Shown here: positions 57,701 to 64,000 of the stretch, piece by piece
Numbering within the stretch: position 1 is the first letter of the stretch
How the letters are laid out: every line of letters starts with the position of its first letter
Source: Periconia sp. R9002
Lineage: Eukaryota; Ascomycota; Dothideomycetes; Pleosporales; Periconiaceae
Reading direction: 5' to 3'
Assembly (NCBI GenBank): GCA_023627715.1
Contig: JAMAHW010000078.1
Location: 143,708 to 207,707 of the forward strand
DNA length: 64,000 nucleotides
Program-made: the position numbers and the translations under genes
The notes under the pieces: generated by a model
The model's input: the letters and a program-made list of their open reading frames with translations, nothing else
What the model was told of the DNA's origin: nothing
The model's database searches: none

Positions 57701-60223
57701 GACCAAGAGTTTGCCTGGAAAGATGGTGCTTTGAGCATTCCCAGAGCAATTCCTGACCCAGTGCTGAACGCCAAATGCCGAAATAAAACCAATAATGTTG
57801 ATGGTCAGTTGCAGAAGACGGCCCTGAGCACTCAACCTCCCTTAAAACTGAACTTCCGCACTCCTGGAATTATTTCATCGCTCTTCTTTGAATCCGATGA
57901 GAGTTTCTTGCAACCTCTTCGAAGCGATTGGATCGAAGTTCAGGTGGGCGCAATAGGCCTAAACTGGAAGGTATGTTTGAGTAACAATGTCTGACTGCGC
58001 AAGCTAACGTACAATTTCCAGGACCTAGCTGTATGTTCTGGTCGACTTGACCTTGATCATTTTAGCAACGAATGTTCGGGTACTATAATCAACTGTGGCC
58101 GTGACGTCGACAAGCTAAGCGTCGGCGATCGTGTCTTTGCCCTCGCCAAAGGCAAGTACGGCAACCGCATGCGGTTCCCAGCTTGCTTTGCGCAGAAGTT
58201 GCCGGCGGACATAAGCTTCAAAGATGGTGCTACTATTCCCATTGTTTTTGCTACTGCCCTACATGCTCTCAAGAACGTAGCTCAGCTCAGTAAGGGCGAA
58301 AAGGTCCTCATCCAGACGGCGACTGGAGGTCTCGGACTGGCTGCCCTGCAAATTGCACGAAACGTGGGAGCTGAGATTTTTGCTACTGTCGGGACGTCCG
58401 AGAAAATGGCATACTTGGTGGATAAAATGTCGGTTCCAAGGTCGCACGTAGCCATCTTGTCTTCTAGAGACGCCGCATTTTCGGCAGCTTCGTTTTTATT
58501 CTTCTCTGGACAGACGTTCGACGTGGTACTCAACACAGGATCTGGAGAGATACTGCAGGAAAGTATGCACAGGCTGAAATCAGGAGGAAGACTGATCGAC
58601 GTAGGTCGAGTGGACGTGCAGAGCTATGGTCTTTTGCACATGCAAGCCTTTCAAAAGAACGCATCCTTTTCGTCTTTCGATCTCAATGTCATGATGGATC
58701 ATCAGGTGGAGATTTGCGAGCGGTAAGCGTGTCCCATACGCCCAAACAAGCACTTTACTAATTATGATGTTGTAGCTTGATGACTGAACTCGGTGACATG
58801 CTTCAAAAGCATGATATTCAGCCCCTTGTGGCCAAGACATTTGATATTTCGGAGCTTGACCAAGCTCTATTGTCGCTCTCGAAAGGAACGCACATTGGCA
58901 AGACTGTGGTGCAGTACGAAAATGGCGAATCAATGATCAATGTGAGTGGTAACGTCCTTTTTACTCAAAGTTCCACATACTTACCGAGAAATAGGCTACG
59001 ATTCCGACTCAAAGAGCCTCATTTGATTCGCATGCGACATACATTCTGGTTGGTGGCTTAGGAGGCTTAGGAAAAAGTCTCATTTCGTGGATGGCTACTC
59101 GCGGCGCCAGACATATAGCCGTCATCTCCCGGTCCGGTGCCAATACTGCGTCAAAGGTCGCATTCATTGAGAATGCAGCACGAAATGGAGTAGAAGTCCA
59201 AATGGTACAATGTGATATTATTGCCAAGGAGCAGCTGGGTGAGAGTGTGTCTCGCTTGTCAACAGATCGTGCGGTCAAGGGTATCATACACGCTGCCATG
59301 GTTCTCGCAGTGAGTCTAACAGTCTCTTCCCTCGTGGTCTTTTTTCTTCTAACCAATAGCAGGATCGGATGTTCGCTAGTCTTACCTTCGAAGAATGGTC
59401 CCGTGGCCTTGCTGCCAAGTGCGCCGGCACTGTCAATCTCCACGAAGCAACGCTCCATCTACCTCTAGACTTCTTCATCATGACCACATCACTTTCAAAC
59501 CATGTAGGAAACATCAGTCAGACCGCCTATAGCGCAGCCAACAATTTCCAAGAGGCTTTCGCACGTTATCGGCAGCGCCAGGGTTTGCCAGCTTGCGCGA
59601 TCGCACTAGGTCTCATCACGGAGATTAGCGAACTAGGGCAAATGACTGCATCTGTTAACGCGATGGCCCGAATAAATCTCTACGGCACGGGAGAACATGA
59701 GTTCCTTCGTCTCATTGAGGCTGCGTTCCTACAGGAGACGGCTCCGGCCAACATTCTGACGTGCTTGGAACCATCGCGGATTCTAGGCAAAGAGAATGTC
59801 AACAACCATCCGCGGTGGTACTTAGATGCACGCCTGTCTCACGTTCGTCGTGCAGTACTCAACCTTGCCGAAGAGAACCAAAGCGCGCCTAAAACATCTG
59901 GTGCGGGTGGGCAATCGGGGGCTTCTGCAGAAGAAGCCGATGCACTTCTGCACGAGTCGCGGAATGATGAAGCGTTGAGTATCGTCAAGAAAACGATAGT
60001 GTCACGCATTGCCGATATGCTATTCGTTCCAATCGGAGAGATCAAGGAAGATGAAAGTATCTCGGGGCATGGAATTGATAGTTTAATTGCGGCCGAGTTG
60101 CGCAATTGGCTCGTAAGTACTTATCAGTGCGAGGTCTCCTTTCTTACGCTTCTTGATGCGCAGACCAAAGTTTCGGATCTATCAGAATTGGTATTGGAAG
60201 CAAGACTTTCCCTGATAGCATAA
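51729..60223 (+). CDS. Highly reducing iterative type I polyketide synthase (KS-AT-DH-cMT-ER-KR-ACP)
   Basis: Thirteen exons encode 2605 aa. Exon ends: 51780, 52301, 52734, 52904, 53052, 53221, 54063, 54253, 57970, 58722, 58941, 59309, 60223. Exon starts after the first: 51827, 52426, 52785, 52959, 53098, 53272, 54113, 54303, 58022, 58776, 58995, 59363. KS: DTACSSS (C183), EAHGTGT (H318), [10 protein letters not shown] (H357). AT: TGQGAQ, GHSSGE (S701), YHSHHM. DH: H1034 in [11 protein letters not shown], Asp in LDACHQ. c[13 protein letters not shown] near 1492. [22 protein letters not shown] near 2235, Y2375 in TAYSAAN. ACP: S2559 in [10 protein letters not shown]. No TE or other release domain follows. 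Makes a reduced, C-methylated chain; off-loading by pyrone formation or a separate enzyme is inferred. ER and DH motifs deviate (see findings). Confidence 0.95.
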
Positions 60224-60824
60224 TGTACTTCATTGAGACAGGAGTTGGGGGGCATGGGATCTAACTACGGGCTGAAGTACCCTGATTAAATACTTAAAGT
60301 ACCTACACAGTACTGTTGCATTGTGACGCCGCCGCAGATCGAGAGGTTCACCTTAATTATACCTAGATATTCGACCCCTTTACCCTTCTAGCAATTGCTA
60401 GGGCTTAGAGCTATTACTCTAGATAGTTAATATTCTTTCTATTCTATTTATAGCACTTATAGGTTTAAAGCTACTATAATAAACTAAATTATATTTATAT
60501 TATCTAATCTTATAGCTTTTACTACGCTATTATTAATCCTAATATATATAGCCAAACCCTATAGACCCTATAGGATTTGAATGTGCACCGTGCACGCTGA
60601 AGGACAGGGGGCTATAGGATTTAGGGTTACTATAGGTAAATCCTATAGACCTAAAACGATGTTAGATTTTAATATAACTTTATAGGGCGGTATAGCGCAA
60701 TCTAGCGATTTAATTATTATATTTTACGTATCTATAGTATTACGTTTTATAGTAGAATATAGGTAAAAAGGGCGGTGTTTTAATGTTAGCGTAGCAGCTA
60801 CTAAGTAAGGCTAAGTACTAGATA
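60224..60824. other. AT-rich spacer after the PKS
   Basis: Base composition turns sharply AT-rich from about 60350. It contains GTGCACCGTGCAC near 60580 and several CCTATAGG-type palindromes, suggesting further degraded repeats. No gene. Confidence 0.5.
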
Positions 60825-61283
60825 TGTTAGGGTCCTGCTTAGGCCTTAAAGCAGGATACTAGGTAGTGCGTAAGGGGAGTAAATAGAAGTATAATGTTAC
60901 GGGACAATAGTAGGGTGTGTGACCGTTAATAAGCACGATGTAATAGATTCTAAACAGTAGATGTTAAAAGTAGAGTAGCTCTTTAGTTAAAAGATTGAAT
61001 TAACGATAAAGACTATCTAAGGAGTGTAATATATGCTTACTATATACTAATAAAATTCCTAAGCTCTATAGCTCTATTATAGTAGAGTTACAGAGACAGC
61101 TCTGTGTCTCTGTGGTTACAGAGCTATAGAGACGTCACGTAATCCCCTTATTACGTGTCTATATTATAGTCTGCTTCGGGTCTAAGATCCCAGTCTTTAT
61201 CTACGTCGTGCTACTTATAGTCATTATCAAATTTACACTTACTATAAGTGCTAAGAGTAATTCTGTAAGGTATAGCTGTAACA
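60825..61283 (-). repeat. Probable 3' LTR of the Gypsy element, 459 bp
   Basis: On the minus strand it starts TGTTACAG directly after a polypurine tract (AAAAAGGGGGATAG at 61284-61297) and ends CCTAACA, giving matching TGTTA/TAACA ends. Length is normal for a fungal LTR. The partner LTR lies outside the window, so the limits are provisional. Confidence 0.55.
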
Positions 61284-64000
61284 CTATCCCCCTTTTTATA
61301 CTTAGTTTCTATGTTTGTCCGTTCCGGAAATTGGGGTATAATAGTGCTATAGCCCTACGTGTCCATTTCTAGGGCACCGTTGTCCGTTATAGTTCCTCCT
61401 ACTATTTCTTTAAAAGTTAGATCCTGTGTTTCTTTTGCTAATAAAATACTTTATTATAGAACTAAAATACTTCCTTGTCCTCGCTGTTCTTAGTTAGGTT
61501 TATCCTATATTATTTCCTCTAGAGACAGTAAATTCTATAAGGCATACGTTTAAGCTAATATGCGTGGTTTCTGTCGCACTACTAACGTCTCGTTATTAGA
61601 AAGTTAGTCTATTCCTAGAAATATAATTCGTGTGTCTCGACTAACTACTATTAGTAAGATCCGTTAACTATGCGGAAGATAAAGTTTAACGTTAGCTTAA
61701 TAAAGCTTATAAGGCGTAGGAAGAGCTTCTAGATAAGCTAGCGGAGGCTCGTATGAAAATTTAGTGTCTTAAAAAGTAATGGGCATTTCTTAAAAAAAAG
61801 TTAATTACTTATTCTCACACCTTAGAGGCGGAACTAGATAAAGAGGAGGCTGAGCTTTAGCAGACTAGTTAGTAGGTAAACCTAGAGCTAATCCCTAATT
61901 AAGACGTTGCTACTAACGTTGCTACTAGTAGCGCCCCTCTTAATTTATAGCTAAGTAAAGATTTTACGTTATCTCCTAGTTTCCTTTATTTAATAGGGTG
62001 GACTGAAAATCCTCTAACTTCTTAGGGCAGCTAAAGCCGTCTTCTGGTTCCTATGAATCTTCCTATAGTTTTCCTTTCTTATCGGTACCTATCTACTTGA
62101 CTAGGTAGTAGTTTCTTCTATTTCGAACCTAGTGTCTAATAATTTTATTAACGTCCCATTGTTCGTCCTGTTCTCTATAGGTGTCTAACTTATATACTGC
62201 TGGTTTGGCGTTCTAGGGTACTTTTTCTAAGAGTGAGACGTGGAATACTAGGTGAATTCCTATGTTTTTTAGTAGTTCTAATTTATATATAACCGGCGTA
62301 ATTTGTTCAGCAATTTTGTATAGGCTAATTTTTACGTAATTAAATTTTAGGCTAGGCCGCTTACTTTTAATGTTTCGGCGTCTTAACTATACTTTTTCCT
62401 CCCTCTTAAAATTAGGTCCTTCTTTATAGTGCTAATTATAGTATTCCCCTATTTATTTATTAAGGAATTCGGCGTCTAGTTATAACTAACTGTGGATTTC
62501 TTTGATTCTTTCTATAAATTTCTCGCCATTTGCTGTCCAAGTATATATATACTTAGGTAGATTATACGTATTTGGGTTGAATCTATAGTTCGCGAAGAAC
62601 GGTGTAATTCCTATTACTATATTCTTTAAGCTGTTGTATGCTAATTGGGCCATTAGTAATAGTGCTACCTAGTTATTCTAATTATAGTTGAGGTAGCATC
62701 TTAAGTATTACTTAACTATCTAGTTTATTCGTTCTAACTGTCTATCTGCTTGTGGATAATAGGCCGTTATTATACTATGTTTAACTCCTAGTGTGGCTAT
62801 GATTATACTCTATAATTTCGAATTAAATTGCTTATCTTAGTCCGTAATAATTTTATCTAGGACGCCGTGTTCACTAATTACTGTGTCGACGATCTTATAT
62901 ACTACCACTTCCGTTCTACTTTTCTTGGTATGTGGCTTAAAGTAGGTGTATTTAGTTAGCTTGTTAACAATAGTTATAATTCTGTCGTATTTAACCTTAG
63001 TCGCTAAGTCTCGTGACTTTAGTAAGTATGTGATGAAGTTAATCGTAATTGTCCTCTATAGCTGTTTAGGTGTCTCTACTAGTTGTAGCGTTCTATATAG
63101 TGTGTGTCTATTATGCTTATTTCTGTAGCAATCTTTATAGTCTCTAAGAACTTCCGTTACTACTGTTTTTGCCTTAGGTATATAGTATCTTTCTAGTAGT
63201 CTTTCTAGGGTTTTCTCGATTCCTTGGTAACTATGTATCGGCAACTTATAAAACTATCGTACGAATTCCCGCTGTATTTTTGTTAGAATATAAATTCTAT
63301 TATACTTTATATAGAATCCGTCTTAGATATTTTTTTATAGCTATTCTAGATATTCTTTAGTGGCCTCTTATTTAATCTATTCGTCTAGTTCGTTATTTCC
63401 TCGTTCGGAGTTAGCCGCTACCTTATCTAGAATAAGGTTTCCTTATTTATTCTTGATCAACATCGTTCCTGTTGCCTTAATTTCTAATTCTAGATCTAGG
63501 CGTCTACTTAAAGCGTCTGCTAGCTAGTTTTCTAATCCCTTAATATAGATGATTTCGAAATTAAACGTAGATAGAAATTCCTACTATCTAGTGTGTTGTT
63601 GTCCTAGGTCCTTATTTGTCATGAACCCCGTAAGGTTCTTATAGTCTATATAGACCTTAGTTCTGTGTTTTGCTCCTTAGAGATACACTCTCTACTACTT
63701 AAAAGCTTTATATATTACTAACATTTCCTTATTATAGATAGGGTAGTTAAGTTCTAACGGTCCTATTTGTTTTGAGAAGTATTTGACTAAATACTTATAT
63801 CTTTCTATTGGGTCAATCTGTAGTAAAGCGATACTATACGTAGAATTAGATGCGTCCGTTCTAATAATTCTTGGCTAGTCTAGGTTAAACATCCTTAAGA
63901 TTAGTCGTTCTGTGAATCTTTTCTTAATCTTATTAAATGATCTCTGGCATTCTTCCGTCTATTTAAAAGGTACATCTTTCTTCGTAAGTCGTATAATGGG
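61284..64000 (-). mobile_element. RIP-degraded Ty3/Gypsy chromovirus, 3' part
   Basis: Read on the minus strand from 64000 downward, pol appears in order. Connection/RNase H: PFKTEECQRSF-like start, RTDASNSTYSIALLQ, LNYPIYNKEMLVIYKAFK, VYIDYKNLTGFM. Integrase zinc-binding region at 63056-63244: ERYYIPKAK, then CYRNKHNRH. Integrase core at about 62650-63050: IVNKLTKYTYF, SEHGVLDKIITD, LGVKHSIITAYYPQADRQ. Chromodomain at about 62040-62160: HVSLLEKVP, DEQWDVNKIIRH, YYLVK. Many TAG/TAA stops replace expected Trp and Gln, and AT content is high, as repeat-induced point mutation produces. Gag and the 5' LTR lie beyond the window. It cannot encode an active product. Confidence 0.88.
61699..61960 (+). 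pseudogene. Degraded plus-strand ORF inside the Gypsy element
   Basis: One plus-strand frame reads EELLDKLAEARMKI, then CLKK, WAFLKKKLITYSHTLEAEL and DKEEAEL, interrupted only by TAG/TAA where CAG/CAA would fit. It has the coiled-coil look of transposon-associated fungal proteins. It lies between the chromodomain and the LTR, antisense to pol. Either an antisense ORF of the element or part of a nested repeat. Confidence 0.45.

Noticed and set aside
38523..60223. Calling this the solanapyrone cluster and naming genes sol1-sol6
   Set aside because: Only enzyme classes match. No sequence identity could be measured, the sol transcription factor is absent, and two extra genes are present.
62946..63128. 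60-codon plus-strand frame as a gene
   Set aside because: It is antisense to the integrase region of the Gypsy element and is a by-product of AT-rich sequence.

Overview
The window is genomic DNA of a filamentous ascomycete, most likely a dothideomycete of the Pleosporales type. Genes are split by short introns (mostly 45-75 nt, GT-AG with CTAAC/CTGAC-like branch sites). The families are typical of Pezizomycotina: HET domain, UstYa, LysM chitinase, neprosin, an aryl-type highly reducing PKS. The right end is an AT-rich Ty3/Gypsy element whose stop codons look like RIP damage. The genus is an inference; no rRNA or other marker is present. Exon joins were worked out by hand from splice consensus, reading phase and family motifs. 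Nearly all multi-exon models sum to an exact multiple of three.

Layout. 0-10.6 kb: a regulator-like protein without a visible DNA-binding domain, an FAD monooxygenase, a HET pseudogene, a CrtC/AttH-like protein, a membrane-anchored PHM-like copper monooxygenase candidate, a UstYa-family oxidase and a divergent small secreted protein. This looks like an oxidative tailoring group with no PKS, NRPS or terpene synthase in view. 11.6-22.3 kb: a tandem-PHD protein, an undescribed and probably decayed gene, a neprosin-type glutamic peptidase, a membrane protein and a conserved unknown protein. 22.4-29.2 kb: a 1565-residue LysM/CBM18 GH18 chitinase and a small secreted protein. 31.5-36.7 kb: a HET protein, an MFS sugar transporter and a secreted glucuronan-lyase-like enzyme.

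38.5-60.2 kb: a polyketide cluster. It holds an AATase-type acyltransferase, P450, FAD-linked oxidase, SDR, rhodopsin-domain membrane protein, O-methyltransferase and a 13-exon highly reducing PKS (KS-AT-DH-cMT-ER-KR-ACP, 2605 aa, no release domain). PKS, O-methyltransferase, SDR, FAD oxidase and P450 together match the enzyme classes of the solanapyrone pathway. The acyltransferase and membrane gene are extra, and no transcription factor lies inside the cluster. The likely sequence is polyketide (perhaps pyrone) formation, O-methylation, P450 and FAD oxidation, SDR reduction and O-acylation; the order and product are inference. A 144-bp MITE sits between two cluster genes.

60.2-64 kb: an AT-rich repeat block. 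It carries a minus-strand chromovirus-type Gypsy element with RNase H, integrase, chromodomain, polypurine tract and a probable LTR, all broken by stops. A degraded plus-strand ORF lies between the chromodomain and the LTR. No tRNA, rRNA or CRISPR was recognised.
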